DNA from: Phycisphaerales bacterium
GTDB lineage: Bacteria > Planctomycetota > Phycisphaerae > Phycisphaerales > UBA1924
Direction of reading: 5' to 3'
Length of the DNA stretch: 64,000 bases
NCBI GenBank assembly: GCA_016699835.1
Contig: CP064987.1
Span: forward strand, 1,488,001 to 1,552,000
The notes beneath the pieces were generated by a model. The model had not been told where the DNA came from. It worked only from the letters and a program-made list of their open reading frames with translations, and searched no databases. Position 1 is the first letter of the stretch. Each line of letters begins with the position of its first letter. Position numbers and translations under genes: made by a program. Of this stretch, positions 52,051-60,485 are shown piece by piece.

Positions 52051-53202
52051 ATGCCCTCGCCCTCCACCCGATCCGCCGCCAAACGTCCCAGAAAGTCCAC
52101 ACCAGCCGCGCCCAACGCCCTCACCTACGCCGCCGCGGGAGTGGATATCGACCAGAAGGACGCCTTCACCGAGTCCCTCGACTCGATGCTCAAGAAGACC
52201 CACACCACCCGCGTCATCCCCAACCCCGGAGGATTCGCCGGCCTCTTCCGACTCGACTTCAACGCCAAACTCTTCGCACGAAACTACAAGGATCCCGTCC
52301 TCGTCGCCTGCTGCGACGGCGTCGGCACCAAGGTCCTCCTCGCCCGCGACCTCAACATCTACAACACCGTCGGCATCGACCTCGTCGCCATGAACGTGAA
52401 CGACCTCGTCGTCCAGGGTGCCGAGCCTCTCTTCTTCCTCGACTACATCGCCACGCCCAAACTCGACAACGTCTTCCTCCACCAACTCGTCGAGGGCATC
52501 GCCAACGCCTGCAAGGCCTGCGACACCGCCCTCCTCGGCGGCGAGACCGCTCACATGCCCGATGTCTATTCCAAAGACGACTTCGACCTCGCCGGGTTCT
52601 GCGTCGGCGTCGTCGACCTCAAACGAGCCCAGAACCCCACACGCGTCAAGCCCAACGACGTCATCCTCGGCCTCGAATCCGACGGCATCCACAGCAACGG
52701 CTACACCCTCGTCCGCAAGATCATCGAGAAGGCCCAACGAGAGTCCAAGCTCGATCTCAAAATGCCCGAGCCAACTCTCGATCCAACTCGACCGCTCGGC
52801 CAGGTCCTCCTCACCCCTACTCGCCTCTACGCCCCGAGCATCACCAGACTCCTCCGTGGCTACCGCGTCAAGAACGTCATCAGCGGCATGGCCCACATCA
52901 CCGGCAGCGGCATGGCGGGCAACCTCTGCCGGGCGCTCCCCAAAGGTCTCGATGCCCTCGTCGATCGCTCAACCTGGCCACGCCCAGCGCTCTTCTCCTT
53001 CCTCCAAGACCACGGCAACGTACCAGAGGAAGAAATGTGGCGCGTCTTCAACATGGGCATCGGCTACTGCGTCATCGTCCGACCCGCCTTCGCCCAGTCC
53101 ATCATGGACAAACTCGAGAAACTCGGCGAGCGAGTCCACGTCATCGGCAAGGTCGTCCGCGCCAAGTCAACGTCCGCCGAGGGCGCCGTCCGCTTCGTCT
53201 GA
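52051..53202 (+). CDS. purM: Phosphoribosylformylglycinamidine cyclo-ligase
   Basis: A 383-residue enzyme for the fifth step of purine synthesis (AIR synthetase). Signature blocks: TYAAAGVDIDQKD near residue 26, CCDGVGTKVLLARD, DLVAMNVNDLVVQGAEPLFF with the metal Asp, and LLGGETAHMPDVY. An N-terminal basic extension of about 25 residues (SPSTRSAAKRPRKS) precedes the usual start. TACCCT lies five bases before the ATG. It converges on the SGNH gene with a composite repeat between. Confidence 0.94.
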   Translation: MPSPSTRSAAKRPRKSTPAAPNALTYAAAGVDIDQKDAFTESLDSMLKKTHTTRVIPNPGGFAGLFRLDFNAKLFARNYKDPVLVACCDGVGTKVLLARDLNIYNTVGIDLVAMNVNDLVVQGAEPLFFLDYIATPKLDNVFLHQLVEGIANACKACDTALLGGETAHMPDVYSKDDFDLAGFCVGVVDLKRAQNPTRVKPNDVILGLESDGIHSNGYTLVRKIIEKAQRESKLDLKMPEPTLDPTRPLGQVLLTPTRLYAPSITRLLRGYRVKNVISGMAHITGSGMAGNLCRALPKGLDALVDRSTWPRPALFSFLQDHGNVPEEEMWRVFNMGIGYCVIVRPAFAQSIMDKLEKLGERVHVIGKVVRAKSTSAEGAVRFV

Positions 53203-53212
53203 TTCGGCCCTA

Positions 53213-53290
53213 GGTACCCACGCTCCCCCGTGGAGCTTCGACGACAACCCATTCCCGTGAGGCAGGCAGCCCGCGTGTGTCTACTCCAGC
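53213..53290. repeat. Composite repeat (families B and C) between convergent genes
   Basis: GTACCCACGCTCCCCCGTGG resembles family B with a changed loop; CCCATTCCCGTGAGGCAGGC then GTGTGTCTACTCC resembles family C. The same order occurs at 22376-22470. It lies between purM and the SGNH hydrolase gene. Confidence 0.55.
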
Positions 53291-53315
53291 TCCGCACTCG
53301 AGAAGGAAACGGTTG

Positions 53316-54608
53316 CTAGTTCGTGAGCGCGTCAATCTCCCGCCGCGCCATCTCGATATAACCCGGACGCGTCAAGTGATACGGCGACTCAGGCTCCAGC
53401 CGATACCCTGACGATTCGATTTCTTCCGCCGTCGTCAGCGAAGAGAGCACAACCACTCGGACCGAGGCGTCAGGCACCAGCAACGGAATACCCGCCGCGG
53501 CCTGCTCATACGCCAATAACATCGGATCATTCGGTGTCGACGTCGGCGGTGGTGTGGTAATCACAAAGTGCAACCGATCCACACCATACCCGCGGCGCTC
53601 AAACAAACCACGAAGTCGATCGATCATCGCCACAGTGTTGTCCGCAAACGCAGCCCCGGAGTTCCCAGGAACAACGCCCGCAGGTCCAACCGATCGACTC
53701 GGCTCGTGAAGATCGTTATACCCTTCACAGATTCGCACCACGATCTCGCCCGTCCGATTCGCCCGAACAATGTGGTCGAAGTACAAACCGAGCATGTCGT
53801 CCTTCATGGTTCTCAGCGCCACCGCAACGCCACGAGAGGACACCCCACCGCTGTAGCACAGCGTGCTCACCGATGTCCCGCGTCGGAGCGTCCGATCCTC
53901 GACACGGACATAATAAAATATCGCCGGCGAAACCAACGGCGACTGATTGTTGTACAGATAAAACCCCAACTCGTCGTCACGCGCCCCGGATTCCGACGAC
54001 TCGGCATCCAACCATCCGATGTGCGCCCCCCATGCGCCGAGAGTCTGGATCGGATCAGATCGTGCAATCACGTCATATGGTGGCACGTCCCGACGGATCG
54101 TTGGACAAAACCGACCCGAACCATACGGATACGTGCCGTACGAGTACCAGAATCGAAGCCGCGAATCATGGTGAAGTGCTGATCCCGACGACACCGTCAT
54201 CCCTGGACCTGGAAGAGATCCGATCCGACCCTTGAACACCTCCAGCGAGTTCGCGTAGTGATATTCACGCTCCACATGCAGATATCGCTGCAAAGCCTCA
54301 GGGCCTACTTGATATCGAACATTGCGCCGACCAGTCGTCCAGAGGACCCTCGCACCATACCCCGATCCGGAACCGTTTCCTTGGTTCTCCCCCACCGAGA
54401 ACAGACCCGTCGCGAACTGCCCATATCGCTCCGATAATACCGCCGCGTACCCCTCGTCCCAACCGTGCCCACCCAGCACCTGGTTCGAGTCCCCGATCAT
54501 CACCACATCAACACGACGTGCCGACGCCACGGAAAAATCAAACGGCTCTCCCCCGCGCGAAAGTCCGCATACCACACCCAGGATCACACACAAGACAGCG
54601 TACCGCAT
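53316..54608 (-). CDS. Secreted SGNH/GDSL-type hydrolase
   Basis: A 430-residue protein with a signal peptide (1-19, VLCVILGVVCGLSRG). VVMIGDSNQVLGG places the nucleophile Ser41 in a GDS motif. The end SPYHLTRPGY supplies the His (about 411) of the SGNH triad, though the usual Asp two residues before it is not obvious. The long middle part (ERYGQFATGLFSVGENQG, VRICEGYNDLHEPSR) is beta-rich and may bind a surface polymer. Lower GC than its neighbours suggests acquisition. TACAGT lies five bases before the ATG. Confidence 0.7.
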   Translation of the reverse strand: MRYAVLCVILGVVCGLSRGGEPFDFSVASARRVDVVMIGDSNQVLGGHGWDEGYAAVLSERYGQFATGLFSVGENQGNGSGSGYGARVLWTTGRRNVRYQVGPEALQRYLHVEREYHYANSLEVFKGRIGSLPGPGMTVSSGSALHHDSRLRFWYSYGTYPYGSGRFCPTIRRDVPPYDVIARSDPIQTLGAWGAHIGWLDAESSESGARDDELGFYLYNNQSPLVSPAIFYYVRVEDRTLRRGTSVSTLCYSGGVSSRGVAVALRTMKDDMLGLYFDHIVRANRTGEIVVRICEGYNDLHEPSRSVGPAGVVPGNSGAAFADNTVAMIDRLRGLFERRGYGVDRLHFVITTPPPTSTPNDPMLLAYEQAAAGIPLLVPDASVRVVVLSSLTTAEEIESSGYRLEPESPYHLTRPGYIEMARREIDALTN

Positions 54609-54713
54609 GCCTCACTGTACGGTTCTCATCCCGAGCGGTTGACCCCATCCATTCCATTCACGAATCATGACTTCTCGCGTTCAAACCATGACCGTCGGAT
54701 CCTGCCATACCAC

Positions 54714-55361
54714 TCACACAACCCCGCCCCGCCCCCGCCGCAGGATCACCATCCCGCCCAACCCAAGCAACGCCAGCGACCCTGGTGACGGTGCTACCGC
54801 GAACGACGCTCCCGTCATCGCGATCGTGTACGCCCCGCCCGTTCCCGCCGTCGTCGTCGACCAACTCGTGATCACCGAGTTCTTCCCAGGGCCGTCCGGT
54901 TGCCGGATCGTGTTGTACGGCGTATCCCTCCACAAACTCCGACCGTTCGAGTCCCGCGGGTCCCGGTTGTACCGCGTGATTGCGAGCAGGTACGTCCCCA
55001 GGCTTGGCACATAGGCGCCATCAACTCGCGACTGGAGCGACCCGCCGCCCGTCGGATCGTCGTCGTTCATCACCACGCCGTGCCCGTCCGTCGTGAACAG
55101 GTACAACTGTGTGTCCTGCGACGTGCTCGTCACCATCGCCGTGAACAGCGACGTGTTGGTAATCGTGATGCGGAACATGTCCACGTCCGACCGATCCGTC
55201 AGCATCCCCTCGATCGAGTCGAGCGACCCAACGCCGATCGTCATCTGGTCCAACGAAGGCAACGCGCCCGCATCCGACGATTCCACCCAAATCGAACCGC
55301 GAGCACCGGCTACCAGCGCCAGCCCCATCACACCCGCCATCACACGCGCTCGCGTCGACAT
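54714..55361 (-). CDS. PEP-CTERM sorting-domain protein
   Basis: A 215-residue secreted protein: signal peptide (1-23), a beta-rich body with RSDVDMFRITITNTSLFTAM and LYLFTTDGHGVVMNDDD, typical of pre-peptidase-like Asp-rich domains, and the C-terminal sorting tag PSPGSLALLGLGGMVILRRG (helix plus Arg). Such tags are cut by exosortase and place proteins in the envelope or matrix. GGGGGAG six bases upstream fixes the ATG at 55361. Confidence 0.8.
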   Translation of the reverse strand: MSTRARVMAGVMGLALVAGARGSIWVESSDAGALPSLDQMTIGVGSLDSIEGMLTDRSDVDMFRITITNTSLFTAMVTSTSQDTQLYLFTTDGHGVVMNDDDPTGGGSLQSRVDGAYVPSLGTYLLAITRYNRDPRDSNGRSLWRDTPYNTIRQPDGPGKNSVITSWSTTTAGTGGAYTIAMTGASFAVAPSPGSLALLGLGGMVILRRGRGGVV

Positions 55362-55703
55362 GTTCCACTCCCCCTTCAACCCGCCGACAACCGCCCCAGC
55401 CGCCCCGGCACACATCCGGACCCCGGCACGAACAGCCCTCGGCACGGGGAATCTCCGATTCAACCGCGCACCATGCAACCGTTTCATCTCCAAGCCCTGC
55501 CGCCTGTGCGCTCTGCAACGCCTGCAACGACCACCACACGTCCCAACAAGCAGACCCCCAACCCCATCTCGTGGCATAGGGGTCTCACCTGTGCCTCCTC
55601 TTCTACCTTCACACTCTTCAAGCATGTCCAACCTACACCAACGCCCGAGAATCCGTACGATCACTGCACTCAAACCCACACGCCGCGCCCCACCGGAGCC
55701 GCC

Positions 55704-57011
55704 ATGTCCGCCAGCAAGACCGCCACGTCCGAATCCATCGCCCCGACCGCCTCACTCCCCAAAGGCAACGCCGTCATCGGCCAGTCCGGCGGCCCCACCG
55801 CCGTGATCAACCAGTCCCTCGTCGGCGTCGTCGAGTCCCTCTGCGCTGGACTCCATGCCGCCGGCATCGTCCCCAAGATCCTCGGCATGCGCCATGGCGT
55901 CCGCGGCCTCACCAAGTCCGACTTCCACGACCTCACAACCGCCCACCAGGACCGCCTCGACCGCCTCGCCCTCTCCCCCAGCGCCGCCCTGGGCAGCACC
56001 CGCGATAAACCCGACGCCGCCTACTGCGAACAAATCCTCGACGCCTGCAAAGCCAACAACATCCGCTACTTCTTCTACATCGGTGGCAACGACTCCTGCG
56101 ACACCTGCCGCATCGTCCGCGAGATGGCCGTCCACTCCAACTACGACCTCCGATGCTTCCACGTCCCGAAAACCGTGGACAACGATCTCGTCGAGAACGA
56201 CCACACCCCCGGCTTCCCCTCCGCCGCCCGCTTCGTCGCCATGGCCTGCATGGCCGACTTCATGGACAACATCTCGCTCCCCGGCATCAAGATCAACGTC
56301 ATCATGGGACGCCACGCCGGATTCCTTACCGCCGCCAGCGCCCTCGCCCGACGCCATGACCGCGACGAATACCTCGAGGGCGCCAGCACCGATGGCCCCC
56401 AACTCATCTACCTCCCCGAGGTCCCCTTCGACATGGACCGCTTCGTCGCCGATGTCGATGCCGTCTATTCCAAGAAGGGCCGTTGCCACATCGCCGTCAG
56501 CGAGGGCATCCAGGACAAGGACCACAACCCCATCGCCGCCACACTCATCAAGAACGCCCAGGTCGACGCCCACGGCAACGCCCAACTCTCCGGCAGCGGT
56601 GCCCTCGGCGATCAACTGGGCGATTACCTCAAAGACAAACTCACACCCGCCGGCGGCAAACCCCCACGTGTCCGCGCCGACACCTTCGGATACGTCCAGC
56701 GATGCTGGCCGGACCCAAGCCCCATCGACCGCATCGAGGCCCGCCGCGTCGGCCAGTTCGCCGCCCAACTCGCCCTCGCCGGCATCCACGACGCCAGCAT
56801 CGCCATCGCTCGAACCTCCTCAGGCTCCACCGTCTTCGGCGGGAGCGAGCCCTACGTCAGCGAGTTCAAACGTGTCGAACTCTCCGCCGTCGCCGCCAAG
56901 ACCAGACACCTCCCCAAAGAGTTCATCAACGGGCACAACAACGTCTCACGAAAGTTTATCGAATACTGCCTCCCCCTCGTCGGCCCACTCCCAGGCTTCG
57001 AACGTCTCTGA
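55704..57011 (+). CDS. pfp: Phosphofructokinase, probably PPi-dependent
   Basis: A 435-residue PFK-A family enzyme. The donor motif is GGNDS (127-131), not the GGDGS of ATP enzymes. PKTVDND (155-161) has Lys156 where ATP-dependent enzymes have Gly, a hallmark of pyrophosphate-dependent PFKs. MGRHAGFLT and the opening IGQSGGPTAVINQSL are in place. A PPi enzyme works in both directions between fructose 6-phosphate and fructose 1,6-bisphosphate. GGAG precedes the ATG. It diverges from the PEP-CTERM gene and lies 15 bases upstream of the CDF transporter. Confidence 0.88.
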   Translation: MSASKTATSESIAPTASLPKGNAVIGQSGGPTAVINQSLVGVVESLCAGLHAAGIVPKILGMRHGVRGLTKSDFHDLTTAHQDRLDRLALSPSAALGSTRDKPDAAYCEQILDACKANNIRYFFYIGGNDSCDTCRIVREMAVHSNYDLRCFHVPKTVDNDLVENDHTPGFPSAARFVAMACMADFMDNISLPGIKINVIMGRHAGFLTAASALARRHDRDEYLEGASTDGPQLIYLPEVPFDMDRFVADVDAVYSKKGRCHIAVSEGIQDKDHNPIAATLIKNAQVDAHGNAQLSGSGALGDQLGDYLKDKLTPAGGKPPRVRADTFGYVQRCWPDPSPIDRIEARRVGQFAAQLALAGIHDASIAIARTSSGSTVFGGSEPYVSEFKRVELSAVAAKTRHLPKEFINGHNNVSRKFIEYCLPLVGPLPGFERL

Positions 57012-57026
57012 TCACACTCGTCTCGC

Positions 57027-57926
57027 ATGTCCACCGCCACTCTTCAGCGAAACACACTGGTCGGACTTGCCGCCAGCGTCGCACTCGCGGCCGGGAAACT
57101 GGTCGCGGGACTCCTCGGTCATTCCAGCGCACTCGTCGCGGACGCGGTTGAGTCTCTTGCCGACTCCGTGGGGTCGAGCATCGTCTGGTTCGGCTTGCGC
57201 GTCGGAAGCCGAAGGCCCGACGAACGCTACCCCTATGGCTACGGCCGCGCCGAAGCGATCGCCGCCATCGCCGTCGGACTTCTCCTCGTTCTCGCCGCGA
57301 TCGTCATCGCCGTCCGTGCGGCCTCCCAACTTCTTACACCACACACACCTCCGGCACCGTGGACGCTTGCCGTTCTCATCGTGGTAATTGTGGTCAAGGA
57401 AGCCCTTTTCCGGCTCATCGTTCGCGGTGCCGACACATTCGAGTCCGATGCGGCACGCGCGGACGCCTGGCATCATCGCTCCGATGCCATCACCTCCGCC
57501 GCGGCATTCTTCGGGATACTCATCGCGGTCGTCGGTCCATCGCTCCTCGACGCGCCGCGCCTTGTCCTGGCGGACGAGGTCGCGGCCATCTTTGCCGCTC
57601 TGATCATCCTCTGGACCGCGTATCGACTCATCACGCCGAATCTCCGCGAGCTCCTCGACGCGGATTCTCCAAGCATCGCCAGCAAGGTTGAGCACATCGC
57701 TGCAAAGAGCGATGGTGTCCGACTGATCGAGAAAGTTCACGCCCGAAAGAGCGGCCGAGGTTTTCTGATCGACATGCACATCCACGTCGAACCCAACGCC
57801 ACTGTTCAAGAAGGCCATGCCATCGCCGGTCGAGTCAAGGCGAGTATCCGCGAGGCTATTCCGGCCGTCTTCCACGTGCTCGTCCACGTCGAACCCGCAG
57901 TACCAAGGCCGGACAATCACCTTTGA
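57027..57926 (+). CDS. Cation diffusion facilitator family transporter
   Basis: A 299-residue CDF protein that exports divalent metals (Zn, Co, Fe, Mn) by proton exchange. Six transmembrane helices are visible. The metal site motifs are ALVADAVESLADS in helix 2 (D..xx..D) and RADAWHHRSDAI in helix 5 (HxxxD). The C-terminal cytoplasmic domain (DGVRLIEKVHARKSGRGF, IDMHIHVEPNA) is the usual metal-sensing fold. Which metal is moved cannot be told from sequence. Confidence 0.92.
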   Translation: MSTATLQRNTLVGLAASVALAAGKLVAGLLGHSSALVADAVESLADSVGSSIVWFGLRVGSRRPDERYPYGYGRAEAIAAIAVGLLLVLAAIVIAVRAASQLLTPHTPPAPWTLAVLIVVIVVKEALFRLIVRGADTFESDAARADAWHHRSDAITSAAAFFGILIAVVGPSLLDAPRLVLADEVAAIFAALIILWTAYRLITPNLRELLDADSPSIASKVEHIAAKSDGVRLIEKVHARKSGRGFLIDMHIHVEPNATVQEGHAIAGRVKASIREAIPAVFHVLVHVEPAVPRPDNHL

Positions 57927-57934
57927 GAGCCACC

Positions 57935-58216
57935 ATGGACGACAAACCCATCCCCTTCTGGATCCTCATCCCCGTCGTCTTCTTTGTCGCCCTCATGCTC
58001 GCCTTCTGGCTCTTCCCGCCGGTCCTCCCCTTCGTCCTCGTCCTTGCCATCGCCGCCATCATCTACGCCCTCCGTGTCACCCGCCAGATCCAGGACGACC
58101 CAGGCCCCAAAGCCATCCAACGCCCCACCCGCTGCCAGAACTGCAACTACGACCTCAAAGACGCCGAAGACAACCGCTGCCCCGAGTGTGGCCTCCCCAT
58201 CCACCTCAACGACTAG
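57935..58216 (+). CDS. Small membrane protein with zinc ribbon
   Basis: A 93-residue protein: two adjacent transmembrane helices (about 8-27 and 29-46), then a zinc ribbon with CQNCNYDLKDAEDNRCPECG. Another member of the CxxCxYxL planctomycete design seen at 40305 and 44766. It follows the CDF gene by eight bases and may be co-transcribed. Function unknown. Confidence 0.75.
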   Translation: MDDKPIPFWILIPVVFFVALMLAFWLFPPVLPFVLVLAIAAIIYALRVTRQIQDDPGPKAIQRPTRCQNCNYDLKDAEDNRCPECGLPIHLND

Positions 58217-58226
58217 TCCAACTCCA

Positions 58227-58251
58227 GGTGGCCCGCCTCACCGAGGCGGGT
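58227..58251. repeat. Family A palindrome, single arm
   Basis: GGTGGCCCGCCTCACCGAGG then CGGGT differs from the 4421-4445 arm by one base. It forms a CCCGCCT/AGGCGGG hairpin just after the zinc-ribbon gene and could act as its terminator. Confidence 0.75.
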
Positions 58252-58477
58252 GTTCTTGCCCGGTAGCAACGCCCGTCGATACCACTCGTCTACACGGTGC
58301 CCATTCTGCGTGCCACTCGGAGTCTTCACCGACTCCACGGTCCTCATTCCCTCGATGAGACTCCGCCTTTCGTGCCAATGCCGCGTCCGCCAACAGCCTG
58401 TACACTTCACGGCCCTTGCTCGCCCTCTCGCCACCAGAGGTCGAGCCATCGATCGACACGAGGCCAATCAAGAGATC

Positions 58478-59650
58478 ATGACCGAACGCCCCAACGCAAC
58501 AACAAGACCGTCGTCGGGAACGCACGAGGCGTTCTTGGCACAGAAGCAGTTCGGCTCACTGGATGGGATCCGGGCGTTGTGCATTCTCGGCGTGTTGTGG
58601 CAGCACACGGCGATGCGGGAGTTGGCGGCTGGCGAGACGCACTGGCTCCCGATGAGCCAGGTGGGCTACCTCGGCGTAGACATGTTCTTCGTGCTCAGCG
58701 GCTTCCTGATCTCGACGCTCCTGCAGCGCGAAAGGGCTAAGCACGGCGGGATCTCGCTCAAGGACTTCTACGCGAGGCGAACGCTGCGGATCTTCCCGAT
58801 CTACTACATCGTGCTCATCGGCGTGGCGGCGCTCTACCTCGTGAAGGAGCATGTCCTTCACAAAGATCCGGCGAGCGGCGAGGTCTTCTTCCGCGCGCTC
58901 CCCTGGTACGCGACGTACACCTCCAACTTCCTTCATCCTGATCTCCAGGCGAACAGCCTGGGGATCACGTGGTCGCTCGCGACAGAGGAGCAGTTCTACA
59001 TCCTGTGGTCGCTAGCGGAGTTCGGGCTTGGACGACGCTGGCGTTTGGGGCTGGTGGCGCTCCTCATCGGCGTGAGCCAGGCGATCAACTTCCGGGTGCC
59101 TGGCGTGGGCGACGTCATGGAGCAGGCCATCGGAGCACGGTGGGCCGAACTCCCGATCATGCAGGCGACGTTCACGCCGATTCTGCTTGGGGTGCTGCTG
59201 GCACATCTGATGGACCACAAGGCGTGGTTCGATCGCATCACCGCGGTGCTCTCGCCGGCGATGTCGCCCGTGGGGTGCCTGGTGCTCTTGCTCGGGCTGT
59301 GCAACATCGGGGGCGACATCCAGGGGTGGCCTCGCCTCTTGATCCAGGTCGCGATGATGGTCTTCGTGGCGTCGTGCGTGGTGCGAGAGGACCACGCGCT
59401 GCGCCGGCCATTGTCATGGCGGCCGATCGTCTGGGTCGGGCGGATCAGTTACGGGATGTATCTGTACCACATCTTCCTCGTGTGGCCGATTCGGTCGAGG
59501 CTGGTGCCGCACGGATGGGATCAGTCGCCCGTGGAGTTTGGCGTGGTGCTGGCGGCGACGATTCTGATCGCGTCGATCTCGTTCGTCGTGATCGAGAGGC
59601 CGATTCTGGGCCTGAAGAAGCGCTTCACACGCGTCGAGGCGGGGCGGTAA
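58478..59650 (+). CDS. Acyltransferase 3 family membrane protein
   Basis: A 390-residue integral membrane acyltransferase of the OafA/NolL type, which O-acetylates or O-acylates surface sugars. RALCILGVLWQHTAMRELA near residue 30 carries the catalytic His, and FFVLSGFLISTLL and GRISYGMYLYHIFLVWPI are family blocks. About ten hydrophobic helices are visible. ATG 58478 (MTERPN) is chosen; the frame is open upstream but that part looks non-coding. The substrate is unknown. Confidence 0.85.
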   Translation: MTERPNATTRPSSGTHEAFLAQKQFGSLDGIRALCILGVLWQHTAMRELAAGETHWLPMSQVGYLGVDMFFVLSGFLISTLLQRERAKHGGISLKDFYARRTLRIFPIYYIVLIGVAALYLVKEHVLHKDPASGEVFFRALPWYATYTSNFLHPDLQANSLGITWSLATEEQFYILWSLAEFGLGRRWRLGLVALLIGVSQAINFRVPGVGDVMEQAIGARWAELPIMQATFTPILLGVLLAHLMDHKAWFDRITAVLSPAMSPVGCLVLLLGLCNIGGDIQGWPRLLIQVAMMVFVASCVVREDHALRRPLSWRPIVWVGRISYGMYLYHIFLVWPIRSRLVPHGWDQSPVEFGVVLAATILIASISFVVIERPILGLKKRFTRVEAGR

Positions 59651-59653
59651 GCC

Positions 59654-60391
59654 ATGGGCGCGGCGTTTGATCCAGATCGGGAGTTGGATGTCGCGCCGGG
59701 AATCATCGGTGTGACGCCCGAGGAGTTGCCCGCGCTCCCGGACGAGGCAATGAACGACCCGGAGCGGGGACGCATCGACCCGCGCGTGTGGTTCATTGAG
59801 CCATCGAGGCCCTTCGAGATCGAGATCGGGAGCGGGAAAGGAACCTTTCTCGTGGGCGAGGCTGGGGCGAACCCGATGGTGAACTATCTCGGCATGGAGT
59901 GGGCCGGGGAGTTTTATGCGTATGCCGCGGACCGGCTGCGGCGTCATGGATACCGCAACGTGCGCATGCTGCGAACGGACGCGACGGAGTTCATCCGCTG
60001 GCGATGCCCGAGCGGGATCGTGCGGGTGATTCACCTGTACTTCTCGGATCCCTGGCCGAAGTCGCGGCACCACAAGAATCGCGTGGTGCAGCATCGGTTT
60101 CTCGCCGAGGCGTGGCGTGTGCTCATCCCGGGCGGCGAGTTGCGCGTGGTGACGGACCACGCGGAGTTGTGGGCGTGGGACGAGGCGCACTTTTCGGCAT
60201 GGACTTCGGACGCATTGGGCGAGGATGTCCCCGAGGCCCGCCGGCGTGTCGAGCGCGTGCCGGCGTTCACGAGGCATGACTTCGTGCCCCCGGCGTGGGT
60301 CGGGGCGGACGAGATCGTGGGGACGAACTTCGAGCGGAAGTATCGGGTGGAGGGTCGGACGTTCCGGTCGTGCGTGCTGCGGAAGGTGTGA
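59654..60391 (+). CDS. trmB: tRNA (guanine-N7-)-methyltransferase
   Basis: A 245-residue enzyme that methylates G46 of tRNA. The SAM site IEIGSGKGTFLVGEAGANP and the signature YFSDPWPKSRHHKNRVVQ, which binds the tRNA variable loop, are both complete. An N-terminal extension of about 55 residues (ELDVAPGIIGVTPEE) precedes the usual start. It lies four bases after the acyltransferase stop, so the two are co-transcribed, and converges on mgtE. Confidence 0.94.
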   Translation: MGAAFDPDRELDVAPGIIGVTPEELPALPDEAMNDPERGRIDPRVWFIEPSRPFEIEIGSGKGTFLVGEAGANPMVNYLGMEWAGEFYAYAADRLRRHGYRNVRMLRTDATEFIRWRCPSGIVRVIHLYFSDPWPKSRHHKNRVVQHRFLAEAWRVLIPGGELRVVTDHAELWAWDEAHFSAWTSDALGEDVPEARRRVERVPAFTRHDFVPPAWVGADEIVGTNFERKYRVEGRTFRSCVLRKV

Positions 60392-60452
60392 AGCGAAGAA
60401 CAACAGTCCATTGAACGGTCAACTGAGTATGGAGATGAACGTAGAAGTAGGA

Positions 60453-60476
60453 GCACCACGCGGAGCGTGGTGGTAC
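60453..60476. repeat. Family B palindrome, inverted copy
   Basis: CACCACGC-GGA-GCGTGGTG with GTAC on the right is the reverse complement of 31286-31309 over 22 bases. It sits in the 94-base gap between the convergent trmB and mgtE genes. Confidence 0.75.
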
Positions 60477-60485
60477 GCGAGCGGA

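Noticed and set aside
54941..54960. tRNA-like T-loop (GTTCGAGTCCCGC), with another at about 54482
   Set aside because: Both lie inside well-supported minus-strand genes, and no acceptor or anticodon stem can be drawn around them.
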